A DNA stretch of 64,000 nucleotides from Bradyrhizobium barranii subsp. apii (lineage in GTDB: Bacteria > Pseudomonadota > Alphaproteobacteria > Rhizobiales > Xanthobacteraceae). Location of the stretch: the NCBI RefSeq assembly GCF_011516635.5, contig NZ_CP096255.1, positions 6,136,501 through 6,200,500 on the forward strand. Reading direction: 5' to 3'. Of the stretch, positions 51,691 to 60,736 are shown piece by piece. The first letter of the stretch is position 1; the number at the start of each line of letters is the position of its first letter. Both the position numbers and the translations under genes were made by a program. Below the pieces are notes generated by a model. It did no database searches and was not told where the DNA came from. It was given only the letters and a program-made list of their open reading frames with translations.

Positions 51691-52815
51691 CTACCGCCCT
51701 GTCTTCACCTTGGTCCAGAGCCGGTTGATGATCCGCTGTGTCGCCGGCTCGCGCGCCGTGATGACGAACAGTTTTGCCAGCGTCGCCTCGTCCGGATAGA
51801 TGTTCTTGTCACCAAGGATCTTCGGATCGACCAGCTTCTGGCTGGCGAGGTTGCCGTTGGCGTAGGACAGGAAGTCCGAATTCTTGGCGGCGACATCAGG
51901 ACGGTAGAGATAGTTGATCAGCTCGTAGGCTTCCTTGACGTTCTTGGCGTCCGCGGGGATCGCGAGATTGTCGAAGAACATCTGCGCGCCCTCCTTCGGG
52001 ATGGCGTAGCCGATCTCGATGCCGCTGCTATCGTCCTTCTTGGCCTCCGCCGCGCGGGCGCGGGCCTGCATGATGTCGCCGGACCAGCCGACCACGAAGC
52101 AGATCTCGCCGGTGGCGAGCGCGCTGAGATATTCGGACGAGTGAAACTTGCGCACGGACGGTCGGACCTTGGCGACGATTTCGGCGGCCTTCTCGAGGTC
52201 GGCCTGCTTGGTCGAGTTCGGATCGAGCCCGAGATAGTTCAGCGCCGCCGGGAAGATGTCGTCGGCGGAGTCGAGCATGTGGACGCCGCAGTCTTTGAAC
52301 TTCGCCAAATTTTCCGGCTTGAAGACGATGTCCCAGCTGTCGATCTTCGCGTCGGGCCCGAGGATTTGCTTCACCTTGGCGACGTTGTAGCCGATGCCCG
52401 TCGTGCCCCACATGAAGTTGGCGGCGTAGACATTGCCGGGGTCGTAAATGCCAAGGCGCTCGGTCACCACCGGCCAGGCATTGGAGAGGTTCGGCAGCTT
52501 CGACTTGTCGAGCTTCTGGAAGATGTTGGCCTTGATCTGGCGCTGGAGGAAATAGGCCGTGGGCACCACGACGTCGTAGCCGGACTTGCCGGCCATCAGG
52601 CGCGTCTCCAGCGTCTCGTTGGCATCAAACGTGTCGTAGACCACCTTGATGCCGGTCTCCTTGGTGAAGGCATCAAGGACGTCAGGCGCCATGTAGTTGG
52701 ACCAGTTGTAGAAGTTGACGACCCGCTCCTCGGCCCCTGCGGGGGCGGAAAGCAACGTCAGCGCCGCGGCGATTGCAAAACCAAGGCAACGCCCGGAGCG
52801 GCCGACGTTCGTCAT
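51691..52815 (-). CDS. potF: Polyamine ABC transporter solute-binding protein, PotF-like
   Basis: A 374-residue periplasmic protein. The signal peptide ends at LLSAPAGAEE. Family signs are VNFYNWSNYMAPDVLDAFTKETGIKVVYDTFDANETLETRL, GKSGYDVVVPTAYFLQRQI, MWGTTGIGYN and FFDNLAIPADAKN. These line the polyamine pocket in PotF/PotD. The transport genes potGHI are not nearby. It lies 5 bases upstream of an aminotransferase gene, suggesting shared transcription and perhaps polyamine or amino-acid use. Confidence 0.9.
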   Translation of the reverse strand: MTNVGRSGRCLGFAIAAALTLLSAPAGAEERVVNFYNWSNYMAPDVLDAFTKETGIKVVYDTFDANETLETRLMAGKSGYDVVVPTAYFLQRQIKANIFQKLDKSKLPNLSNAWPVVTERLGIYDPGNVYAANFMWGTTGIGYNVAKVKQILGPDAKIDSWDIVFKPENLAKFKDCGVHMLDSADDIFPAALNYLGLDPNSTKQADLEKAAEIVAKVRPSVRKFHSSEYLSALATGEICFVVGWSGDIMQARARAAEAKKDDSSGIEIGYAIPKEGAQMFFDNLAIPADAKNVKEAYELINYLYRPDVAAKNSDFLSYANGNLASQKLVDPKILGDKNIYPDEATLAKLFVITAREPATQRIINRLWTKVKTGR

Positions 52816-52820
52816 CTTTC

Positions 52821-54002
52821 CTACCTCTTGCGCCCGCGCACCGCGTCCGACAGCCGCTCCAGCGCGGTGTCGAGCGTCTCGTCCTTCTTGGCAAAGCAGA
52901 AGCGCACCACGGAGGTCACCGCATCCTGCTCGTAGAAGGCCGACACCGGGATCGCCGCGACCTTGTAGTCCTTCACGATCCGCCAGCAGAACTCGGTGTC
53001 GCTCTCGTTGAGCCCGAGCGGCGACAGGTCGACGGTGAGGAAGTAGGTGCCCTGCGACTTCAGCACGGGGAAGCCGAGGCTCTCCAGTCCCCTGGTCAGG
53101 CGGTCCCTGCTCCGCGTCAGGTCCTTCCGCATCGACAGGAAGTAGTCGTCGGACTTGCCGAGCCCATAGGCGACGGCGGCCTGGAGGTTCGGTGCGGTGG
53201 TGAAGGTCAGGAACTGGTGCACCTTGGCGGCCACCCGTAGCAGCGGCGGCGCGGCGCAGACGAAGCCGATCTTCCAGCCGGTCAGCGAGAAGATCTTGCC
53301 GGCCGAGCCGACCTTGATGGTGCGATCGCGCATGCCGGGGATGGTGATCAGCGGGATGTGCTTGTGCTCGTCGAAGGTGACGTGCTCCCAGACCTCGTCG
53401 CAGATCGCGATGACGTCGAACTCCTGGCAGTAGCGGGCGAGCAGCTCGAGGTCCTCGCGCGGATAGACCACCGCGGAGGGATTCAGGGGATTGTTGAAGA
53501 GCACCGCCTTGGTCTTTGAATTGAAGACGCTTTTCAGCATGTCCTCATTCAACCGCCAGTGCGGCGGCTCGAGCCGTACCAGGCGCGGAATGCCGCCGGC
53601 CTGACGGATGATCGGCAGGTAGGAATCATAGACCGGCTGGAAGCAGACCACCTCGTCGCCGGGCTGGACCACCGCGAGGATCGCCGAGGTCAGCGCCTCG
53701 GTGCCGCCGGAGGTCACCATCACCTCGCTCATCGGATCGAGCTTGAGGCCGTGCCAGTGGCCGTAATGGGTCGCGATCGCCTGGCGCAGCTCCGGCAGGC
53801 CCATCATCGAGGGGTACTGGTTGTAGCCGTTCAGCGAGGCCTCGGCCGCGGCGCGGCGGATATCCTCAGGCCCGGGATCGTCGGGAAAGCCCTGGCCGAG
53901 ATTGATGGCGTTGTTGTCGCGCGCGGCCTGCGACATCGCCTCGAAGATGGTGACGGGAAGGTCGGCAAAGACCTTGTTCAGCGAGGAGCTCTTGGTCGTC
54001 AT
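52821..54002 (-). CDS. PLP-dependent aminotransferase, class I/II
   Basis: The protein is 393 residues from ATG 54002. The PLP lysine is Lys 236 in VGSAGKIFSLTGWKIGF; Asp 202 (ICDEVWEH) and the Asn of NNPLNP support the cofactor. The N-terminal INLGQGFPDDPGP and YPSMMGLPELRQAIA are typical of the kynurenine/methionine aminotransferase group (YbdL-like). It transfers amino groups to keto acids in the cytoplasm. It is flanked by a rhodanese gene and a polyamine-binding protein gene in the same orientation. Confidence 0.9.
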   Translation of the reverse strand: MTTKSSSLNKVFADLPVTIFEAMSQAARDNNAINLGQGFPDDPGPEDIRRAAAEASLNGYNQYPSMMGLPELRQAIATHYGHWHGLKLDPMSEVMVTSGGTEALTSAILAVVQPGDEVVCFQPVYDSYLPIIRQAGGIPRLVRLEPPHWRLNEDMLKSVFNSKTKAVLFNNPLNPSAVVYPREDLELLARYCQEFDVIAICDEVWEHVTFDEHKHIPLITIPGMRDRTIKVGSAGKIFSLTGWKIGFVCAAPPLLRVAAKVHQFLTFTTAPNLQAAVAYGLGKSDDYFLSMRKDLTRSRDRLTRGLESLGFPVLKSQGTYFLTVDLSPLGLNESDTEFCWRIVKDYKVAAIPVSAFYEQDAVTSVVRFCFAKKDETLDTALERLSDAVRGRKR

Positions 54003-54009
54003 CGCGAGG

Positions 54010-54336
54010 TCAGCCACCGACCTTGCTGGGAAGACCCGCCGCCTTCCAGCCCAGCATGCCGCCGGCCAGATGCTTGTCATAAGGCAGACCCGCCGCCTGG
54101 GCCGCGAGCGAGGCCGTCACCGAGCGTTTTCCGGAGCGGCAGGCGAACACGACCTCCTTGCCCTGGGGATCGGGGATCGCCTTGGGATCGAAGGTCGAGA
54201 GCGGCACGACAACGCCGTAAGGATAGGCCCCGGCGTCGACCTCGTTCGGCTCGCGCACGTCGACGAGGAGATAGCGCCCTTCCGCGACACCCTTGGAGAC
54301 CTCGTCCGGGGTCAGATCCTGTACCTGGTTTGCCAC
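54010..54336 (-). CDS. Single-domain rhodanese-like protein
   Basis: The protein is 108 residues from GTG 54336, which follows GGAGG. The catalytic cysteine is Cys 66 in VVFACRSGKRSVTA, the rhodanese active-site loop. LLVDVREPNEVDAGAY is the CH2A motif. It accepts or transfers sulfane sulfur, or acts as a carrier. Its stop is 7 bases before the aminotransferase start, so both are probably one transcript, perhaps linked to sulfur amino acids. Confidence 0.88.
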   Translation of the reverse strand: MANQVQDLTPDEVSKGVAEGRYLLVDVREPNEVDAGAYPYGVVVPLSTFDPKAIPDPQGKEVVFACRSGKRSVTASLAAQAAGLPYDKHLAGGMLGWKAAGLPSKVGG

Positions 54337-54530
54337 ATCATCCTCCAACGTCACGAGCCGCCTGCCGGGGCGATCCCGGCGGGCGGCAACCTCGCCTCTC
54401 GGCAGCCGAAAATCAAGCGCTACAAAGGCTTGAGCTGCATCCCGCAAGTTAAAGCTAAATCGCAGCGACTTGAAGTGCGGCTTTCAGGATGCCTGAAACT
54501 CCTGCTTCGCATCCCACCACGCGCTCGGTG

Positions 54531-54632
54531 TCATTCCCCGCGAAGGCGGGGAATCCAGTACGCCGCGGCCTATCGATTCAACCACAACTGTCTCGGAGTA
54601 CTGGGGCGCCCGGTCAAGCCGGGCGACGACGG
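54531..54632. repeat. Intergenic repeat, second copy of the CATCCAGTACGCCGCGGCC family
   Basis: GTCATTCCCCGCGAAGGCGG, GGAATCCAGTACGCCGCGGC, TATCGATTCAACCAC, then GGCGCCCGGTCAAGCCGGGC form two stems. The central block matches the copy at 35244-35312. It lies just past the stop of kup and may end its transcript. Confidence 0.65.
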
Positions 54633-54640
54633 CGGTGGGG

Positions 54641-56569
54641 CTAGATCGTGACCTGGGTACCGACCTCGACCACGCGGCCGGAGGGGATCTGGAAATAGTC
54701 GGTGGCGTCGTTGGCGGAGCGGCTGAGCGAGATGAACAGCCGGTCCTGCCAGCGCGGCATGCCGGAATGGGCGGCGGGCTTGAGCGCCCTGCGCGACAGG
54801 AAGAACGAGGTCGACATGATGTCGAACTGCCAGCCAAGCTTGCGGGCGATCGCCAGCGCCTTCGGCACATTGGGCGATTCCATGAAGCCGAACTTCAGCG
54901 TCACCTTGGAGAAGGTCGGTGAGATCTGCTCCAGCCTCACGCGCTCGGCAGGATCGATGCGCGGGGTCTGGGCGGTCTCGATGGTGAGAATGACATTCTT
55001 CTCATGCAGCACTTTGTAGTGCTTCAGACTATGCATCAGCGCGGTCGGGGCACTGAGGGGATCGCTGGTCAGGAACACGGCGGTGCCAGGCACGCGCTGC
55101 GGCGGCCGCTTCTCCAGCATCGCCACGAGGTCGGCGAGCGGGAATTCGAGCTTGCGCGACTTCTCGAACAGCAGCCGGCTGCCGCGCCGCCACGTGTACA
55201 TCAGGATAATCATCAGCGCGCCGAGCGCGAGCGGCACCCAGCCGCCCTCGAACACCTTGAGCAGGTTGGCGGCGAGGAAGGTCAGGTCGAGGAACAGGAA
55301 CGGTACGATCAGGGCTGCGGCAGCGAACGGCGACCACTTCCAGACCTTCCAGATCACGACGAAGCCCATCATCGCGGTGACCACCATGGTTCCGGTGACG
55401 GAGATGCCGTAGGCCGACGCCAACGCGCTGGAGGAACGGAACAGCAGCACCAGCAGCACCACCGCGACCAGCAGAAGCTGGTTGATGCGCGGGATGAAGA
55501 TCTGGCCCGAATGGGCTTCAGAGGTATGGCGAATTTCGAAGCGCGGCAGCAACCCGAGCTGAATCGCCTGGCGCGTCAGCGAATAGGCACCGGTGATGAC
55601 GGCCTGGCTCGCGATCACCGTGGCGGCGGTGGCGAGAACGACCATGCAGCCGCGGAAAAAGCCTTGCGGGAACAGCTGGAAGAACGGGCTCACGATCGCG
55701 CCGGGATCGCCGAGGACGAGAGCGCCCTGCCCCAGATAGTTCAGCGCCAGCGATGGCAGCACGATGAACAGCCAGGCGGTCTGGATCGGCCGCTTGCCGA
55801 AATGGCCGAGGTCGGCATAGAGCGCCTCGGCACCGGTGACCGCCAGGAACACGGCGCCCAGCGTCACGAAACCAATGATGCCGTGATGGAACATGAAGGA
55901 CACGGCGTAGAGCGGGTTCAGCGCGAACAGCACCTGCGGCTGCTCGATGATCGGGTGGATTGCCGCGATCGCGATCACCGCGAACCAGACGCACATCACG
56001 GGACCGAAAAACGCGGCGACGCGGGCGGTGCCACGCGACTGCACGGCGAACAGGCCGACCAGGATGATCACGGTCAACGGAACGATGTAGGGCTCGAAGT
56101 GCAGGGTGACGTCCTTCATGCCTTCGATGGCCGACAGGACCGAAAGCGCCGGCGTGATCACGGCGTCGCCGTAGAACAGGGCGCCGGAAATGATGCCGAG
56201 CAGGACGATGGTCGCCCCGCCGGTGCCGACCGCGCGCTGCGCCAGCGCCATCAGCGCCAGCGTGCCGCCCTCGCCATTGTTGTCGGCACGGAGCAGGATC
56301 ACGACGTATTTGAGCGTCACCACGACGATGAGCGCCCACAGGATCAGCGAGAGCACGCCGAGCACGGCCGCCGGCGTCGGCACCCCCTCTGCGCCCGAGG
56401 CCGCCATCACCGCCTCGCGGAACGCGTAGAGCGGGCTGGTGCCGATATCACCGTAGACGACGCCGATGCTGCCGAGCGTCAGCGCACCGAAACGGGCGGT
56501 GGTGTGGGCTTCGCCATGCCCATTGGCCGCCGCCGTTTCCGGGGCGGAAATCGCTACGTCACTTGTCAT
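54641..56569 (-). CDS. kup: Kup potassium transporter (copy 1)
   Basis: A 642-residue KUP/HAK/KT transporter with 12 predicted helices and a cytoplasmic C-terminal domain. Family signs are LTLGSIGVVYGDIGTSPLYAFREAV, ADNNGEGGTLALMALAQRA, GDAVITPALSVLSAIEG, DLGHFGKRPIQ and GEG-like LGQGALVLGDPGA. The C-terminus VVEVGTQVTI is shared exactly with the second copy. It imports K+ driven by protons. It lies 140 bases downstream of the other kup gene in tandem. Confidence 0.93.
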   Translation of the reverse strand: MTSDVAISAPETAAANGHGEAHTTARFGALTLGSIGVVYGDIGTSPLYAFREAVMAASGAEGVPTPAAVLGVLSLILWALIVVVTLKYVVILLRADNNGEGGTLALMALAQRAVGTGGATIVLLGIISGALFYGDAVITPALSVLSAIEGMKDVTLHFEPYIVPLTVIILVGLFAVQSRGTARVAAFFGPVMCVWFAVIAIAAIHPIIEQPQVLFALNPLYAVSFMFHHGIIGFVTLGAVFLAVTGAEALYADLGHFGKRPIQTAWLFIVLPSLALNYLGQGALVLGDPGAIVSPFFQLFPQGFFRGCMVVLATAATVIASQAVITGAYSLTRQAIQLGLLPRFEIRHTSEAHSGQIFIPRINQLLLVAVVLLVLLFRSSSALASAYGISVTGTMVVTAMMGFVVIWKVWKWSPFAAAALIVPFLFLDLTFLAANLLKVFEGGWVPLALGALMIILMYTWRRGSRLLFEKSRKLEFPLADLVAMLEKRPPQRVPGTAVFLTSDPLSAPTALMHSLKHYKVLHEKNVILTIETAQTPRIDPAERVRLEQISPTFSKVTLKFGFMESPNVPKALAIARKLGWQFDIMSTSFFLSRRALKPAAHSGMPRWQDRLFISLSRSANDATDYFQIPSGRVVEVGTQVTI

Positions 56570-56709
56570 GGGAGAGCCCAGTGGCCTCTAGAATGCTTCA
56601 CTGCACAACGGCGGAAGAGCGCGCGGCTTATAGTCCTGCGCTGCCGGCATAGCCTAGCCCGATTTTGGGCCCTTGCCATGCGAAATTTGCATGACTTGGC
56701 CAATTGCGT

Positions 56710-58608
56710 TCAGATGGTGACTTGGGTGCCGACTTCAACCACCCGCCCGGTCGGAATCTGGAAATAGTCGGTGGCGTCGTTGGCGGACCGGCTCAGCGCG
56801 ATGAAGAGGTGGTCCTGCCACAGCGGCATGCCCGACTGCGCCGAGGCCTTGAGCGACCTTCGCGACACGAAGAACGAGGTCGACATGATGTCGAACTGCC
56901 AGCCCTGCTTGCGGGCGATCGCCAGCGCTTTCGGGACGTTCGGCTGCTCCATGTAGCCGAAGCGCAGTTTGACCTTGGAGAACTTGTCGCTGATCTTCTC
57001 CATGCGGAACCGCTCGGACAGTTCGACCCGCGGCGTGTGCGCGGTCTCGATGGTCAGGACCACGTTGTGCTCGTGCAGCACCTTGTTGTGCTTGAGATTA
57101 TGCAGCAGCGCGGTCGGCACGAAGGCGGGATCGCTGGTGAGGAACACCGCGGTGCCCTTGACGATGTGCGGCGGGCGTTTTTCGAGGCTGCGGATCAGGT
57201 CGTCGAGCGGCACCTCGATCCGGCGCGTCTTCTGGAGCAGTATCCCCGTCCCCTTGCGCCAGGTCCAGATGGTCCCGGCCATGACCGCGCCGAACAGCAG
57301 CGGCACCCAGGCGCCCTCGAGCAGCTTGAGCAGATTGGCGCTGAAGAAGCTGATGTCGACGACGACGAAGGGCACGATCACCGCCGCAGCCGTCGCGGCG
57401 CGCCAGTTCCACAGTTTCCAGATCACGACGAAGCCCATGACGCCGTCGGCGACCATGGTGGTGGAGACCGCGATGCCGTAGGCCGAAGCCAGATTGCTGG
57501 GGGTGTGGAACAACAGCACCAGCAGCATCACGCCGATCAGCAGCAGCCGGTTCACACGCGGCAGATAGATCTGGCCGGCATGGGTCTCGGAGGTGTAGCG
57601 CACCTCGAAGCGCGGCAGGAGGCCAAGCTGCACCGCCTGATAGACCAGCGAATAGGCGCCGGTGATCACGGCCTGGCTCGCGATCACGGTTGCCGCGGTC
57701 GCAAGTCCAACCAGCGGCAGCACCAGACTCTCGGGCACCATGCGATAGAACGAATGCTCGATCGCGCTGGGATCGGACAGCACCAGCGCGCCCTGCCCGA
57801 AATAGTTGATCAGGAGCGCGGGCAGCACGAAGAACATCCAGGCCGACTGGATCGGCTTGCGGCCGAAATGGCCGAGATCGGCGTAGAGCGCCTCGCCGCC
57901 CGTGACCGCCAGGAACACGGCGCCGAGCGTGACCAGACCGATCGTGCCGTGCGACAGCAGGAATTGCAGCGCGTAATAGGGATTGATGGCCGCCAGCACC
58001 GACGGATCGTCGGCGATGTGCACGGCACCCATCACCGCAAGAACGGTGAACCAGATCACCATCACCGGCCCGAAGGCCGAGGCCACCAGCGCCGTCCCTT
58101 TGCTCTGGACCGCGAACAGCAACACCAGGATGATGACGGTGAGCGGTACGACATAGTGGTCGAAGGCGGGGGTCACGAGCTTCAGACCCTCGACCGCCGA
58201 CAGCACCGAGATGGCCGGCGTGATCATGGAATCGCCGATGAACATGGAGGCGCCGACCACGCCGAGCGCCATCAGAAACCAGCTTCGCCGTCCGAGCGCA
58301 CGCTGGCCGAGTGCCATCAGCGAGAGCGTGCCGCCCTCCCCGTTATTGTCGGCGCGCAGCAGCAGCAGGACGTATTTGGCGGTGACGACGATAAAGAGCG
58401 CCCAGAGGATCAGCGAGAGCACGCCGAGCACCATGACCCGCGAGACCGGCTCGCCATGGGCCGCGCCCCTGACCGCCTCGTGGAATGCGTACAGCGGCGA
58501 GGTGCCGATATCGCCGAAGACAACGCCGATGCTTCCGAGCGTCAGGCCCCAGAAACCCGAGGTGACCGGCCCGTCCTGAGCGTCGGTCGATGTGATGCTC
58601 GCCGTCAT
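56710..58608 (-). CDS. kup: Kup potassium transporter (copy 2)
   Basis: The protein is 632 residues from ATG 58608; the longer open frame upstream has no conserved content. Core signs are LTLGSIGVVFGDIGTSPLYAFHEAV, ADNNGEGGTLSLMALGQRA, GDSMITPAISVLSAVEG and DLGHFGRKPIQ. It shares the C-terminal end with copy 1 and aligns throughout, so the pair is a tandem duplication that has diverged. The differences are spread out rather than local, suggesting an old duplication. It acts in the inner membrane. Confidence 0.93.
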   Translation of the reverse strand: MTASITSTDAQDGPVTSGFWGLTLGSIGVVFGDIGTSPLYAFHEAVRGAAHGEPVSRVMVLGVLSLILWALFIVVTAKYVLLLLRADNNGEGGTLSLMALGQRALGRRSWFLMALGVVGASMFIGDSMITPAISVLSAVEGLKLVTPAFDHYVVPLTVIILVLLFAVQSKGTALVASAFGPVMVIWFTVLAVMGAVHIADDPSVLAAINPYYALQFLLSHGTIGLVTLGAVFLAVTGGEALYADLGHFGRKPIQSAWMFFVLPALLINYFGQGALVLSDPSAIEHSFYRMVPESLVLPLVGLATAATVIASQAVITGAYSLVYQAVQLGLLPRFEVRYTSETHAGQIYLPRVNRLLLIGVMLLVLLFHTPSNLASAYGIAVSTTMVADGVMGFVVIWKLWNWRAATAAAVIVPFVVVDISFFSANLLKLLEGAWVPLLFGAVMAGTIWTWRKGTGILLQKTRRIEVPLDDLIRSLEKRPPHIVKGTAVFLTSDPAFVPTALLHNLKHNKVLHEHNVVLTIETAHTPRVELSERFRMEKISDKFSKVKLRFGYMEQPNVPKALAIARKQGWQFDIMSTSFFVSRRSLKASAQSGMPLWQDHLFIALSRSANDATDYFQIPTGRVVEVGTQVTI

Positions 58609-58781
58609 GTGAGATGAGAAACGCTTCTTCCCGAGAATTGATCCGGCGCCTTTTGACCGTTCCGGCGCGCCTGTCAATCGGCACACCACCATAGCAGCCG
58701 CCGGGGCGGTTGCTGTGACGGCGCAGCAACGATCGTTGTTAGCGCGACGACATGCCTCAGGTAAGATGGTAGCGCAAGTGC

Positions 58782-58881
58782 CTAGAGCCGTCCGCTCCAA
58801 GGGAAGCGGAACGGGCCTCGACATTCTGGGGTTGACGCGTTTTCTTCACGCGAAACCGGCGGCCGCTTCGCGCGAAACGCT
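58782..58881. repeat. Intergenic palindromic repeat, intact second copy of the IS5-split unit
   Basis: In reverse orientation it matches the repeat at 15065-16022: CCTAGAGCCGTCCGCTCC, GGAAGCGGAACGGGCCTCG, TTGACGCGTTTTCTTCACGC and CGCTTCGCGCGAAACGCT. It lies between kup and motB, touching the motB stop codon. It shows what the unit looked like before IS5 entered the other copy. Confidence 0.65.
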
Positions 58882-59712
58882 CTACGGCTTCAAATTCGGC
58901 GGCAGCGGCGGATCCTCGCGCATCAGCGTGATCGTCACCCGCCGGTTGGCCGCGAGCGAGGGATCTTCCGGAAACAGCGGCTGAGTGTCCGCCTTGCCGG
59001 CGACGGCGAAGATGTGAGACGGCGGCAGGCCCTCGCGTTCGAGGATCTGACGCACGGCATTGGCGCGATCGGCCGACAGGTCGAAGGCGCCATAGTCGCT
59101 GCGGGTCGGCACGAATCCGGCGGCGGTGTGGCCGGCGATGGAGACACGGAGCGGCGTTGCCTTCAGCGGGATCGCGAGCTTCTCGATCAGGCGGCGGGTG
59201 CGGTCATACGGCACCTTGGAGCCGTCGGCGAACATCGAGCGGCCATCCTGGTCGACGATCTCCAGGTTGAGCCCCTGCTTGGTCTCCTCGAACATGATGT
59301 GCTTGGACATCTCGGTCAGTTCCGGCATGTCCTGCAACGCTTGGCGCAGCGAGGCCGCGGCGAGCGCAAAGTTGCGGTCGACCTTGATCTTCGCGCCCGA
59401 CGTGCGGTCGCGGTCCTCCTGATCCGGCGTCGGCGTGTTGGAGGCGTCCTCGGGCTGGATGTGGTCGACGTTCTTCAGCCGCGGGCGGGTCGGCAGGCCG
59501 TCGGACTCGACGATGCCGGCGTAGCGCGCTTCGCTCTGCACGCCGAATGCGTCGCGCATGGAGCCGGCGACGATCTTCAGCTTGTTGGCGTCCTGGGTCG
59601 AGAACGCCACGAGCATCACGAAGAAGCTCATCATCAGGCCCATCAGGTCGGCGAAGGTCACGAACCAGCCGTGACCGCCACCGTGAGCATCGCCGCGCTT
59701 CTTCTTGGCCAT
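58882..59712 (-). CDS. motB: Flagellar motor stator protein MotB
   Basis: A 276-residue protein with a single N-terminal membrane helix containing the proton-binding Asp 22 in WFVTFADLMGLMMSFFVMLVAF. A variable linker follows. The C-terminal OmpA/peptidoglycan-binding domain has VSIAGHTAAGF, SADRANAVRQILEREGL and NRRVTITLM. It forms the stator with MotA. It is downstream of motA by 24 bases in the same operon. Confidence 0.92.
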   Translation of the reverse strand: MAKKKRGDAHGGGHGWFVTFADLMGLMMSFFVMLVAFSTQDANKLKIVAGSMRDAFGVQSEARYAGIVESDGLPTRPRLKNVDHIQPEDASNTPTPDQEDRDRTSGAKIKVDRNFALAAASLRQALQDMPELTEMSKHIMFEETKQGLNLEIVDQDGRSMFADGSKVPYDRTRRLIEKLAIPLKATPLRVSIAGHTAAGFVPTRSDYGAFDLSADRANAVRQILEREGLPPSHIFAVAGKADTQPLFPEDPSLAANRRVTITLMREDPPLPPNLKP

Positions 59713-59736
59713 CTCTCGAGATCCCGGGCGGCGGCT

Positions 59737-60510
59737 TTACGCCGGCACCGGCTCGCCCTCGGCGTGACGATGCTTCTCCGGCAAATAGGCCAGCAGCATT
59801 TCGCGCACGAGCGTCGGGCTCTTGGAGTCACGGATCATCAGGATGCCGTCGATGATCAGCGTGCGGTTGGTTTCCTCGTCGAGCAGCTTGCCGTGCAGCT
59901 TGTCGGCGATCGGCAGACAGAACAGGTTCGCGACGAGCGCACCGTACAGGGTCGCGAGCAGCGCGGTCGCCATGAACGGACCGAGCTTGGAGGGATCGGT
60001 CATGTTGGCGAACATCTGCACCATGCCGATCAGGGTGCCGATCATGCCGAAGGCCGGGGCGCAGTCGCCGATGGCGCGGTAGATCTTGCTGCCTTCGTCG
60101 AGGTGCATGAGGAAGTTGTCGCGGTCGCGCTCGAGATTGTCGCGGATGAAGTCGAGGTCGTAGCCGTCGGCGACGTAGCGGATGCCCTTGGCCAGGAACG
60201 GCTCGTCGGTCTCGACCTTTTCGAGGCCGACCGGGCCCTGCTTGCGAGCGATCTCGGCGATGCGGGCGAGCTCGTCGACGAGGTCGTGCGCCGACAGGCG
60301 GCTCATGGTGAAAGCGAACTTGGCGCCGAGCGGAAGGCCGTGCAGGAGCGCGCTGAGCGGAAAGCGGATCATGGTGGCCGAGACCGAGCCGCCGAAGATG
60401 ATGATCATGGCATGTTCGGAGATGAACATGTGGAGGTCGCCGCCCATGAAGATCATCGCCGTAATGACGATGATGCCCGCAATGAGCCCGACGCTCGTCA
60501 TGATATCCAT
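59737..60510 (-). CDS. motA: Flagellar motor stator protein MotA
   Basis: The protein is 257 residues from ATG 60510, with GGAG 7 bases upstream. Four membrane helices are visible. Conserved parts are GGDLHMFISEHAMIIIFGGSVSATMIRFPL, IYRAIGDCAPAFGMIGTLIGMVQM and LLATLYGALVANLFCLPIADKL, typical of MotA/PomA proteins. It forms a pentamer around two MotB chains and couples ion flow to flagellar rotation. The rest of the flagellar genes are outside the window. Confidence 0.92.
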   Translation of the reverse strand: MDIMTSVGLIAGIIVITAMIFMGGDLHMFISEHAMIIIFGGSVSATMIRFPLSALLHGLPLGAKFAFTMSRLSAHDLVDELARIAEIARKQGPVGLEKVETDEPFLAKGIRYVADGYDLDFIRDNLERDRDNFLMHLDEGSKIYRAIGDCAPAFGMIGTLIGMVQMFANMTDPSKLGPFMATALLATLYGALVANLFCLPIADKLHGKLLDEETNRTLIIDGILMIRDSKSPTLVREMLLAYLPEKHRHAEGEPVPA

Positions 60511-60736
60511 GGGACACTCCAACGCGAACGCAACAACGGCCGTCCTGGCCGCTGGCGCGGCCCAACCCCGAACCGCATCGGAAACCCTAGAGTGCCCCCC
60601 TTAAAGCCGCGTAAAGGTTAAGTTGAGCCGGGGCGCCAGACCGACGCAGCGCGCTGACAGGGCGCCGGCTTTGCCCGCGACCGACGGGAATCTCAACACT
60701 TCGCTAACCATGGTTGCGGGGCGCCAGGACGGCAGC

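Noticed and set aside
55004..58617. Two long plus-strand frames opposite both kup genes
   Set aside because: They are antisense shadows of membrane-protein genes, with the same polar, repetitive composition in both places.
59014..60621. A plus-strand frame opposite motB and motA
   Set aside because: Antisense shadow. The minus-strand proteins have clear stator motifs and proper starts.
60511..60736. Possible RNA gene in the motA upstream gap
   Set aside because: Only moderate GC-rich stems are present, and no T-run or conserved RNA features were recognised.
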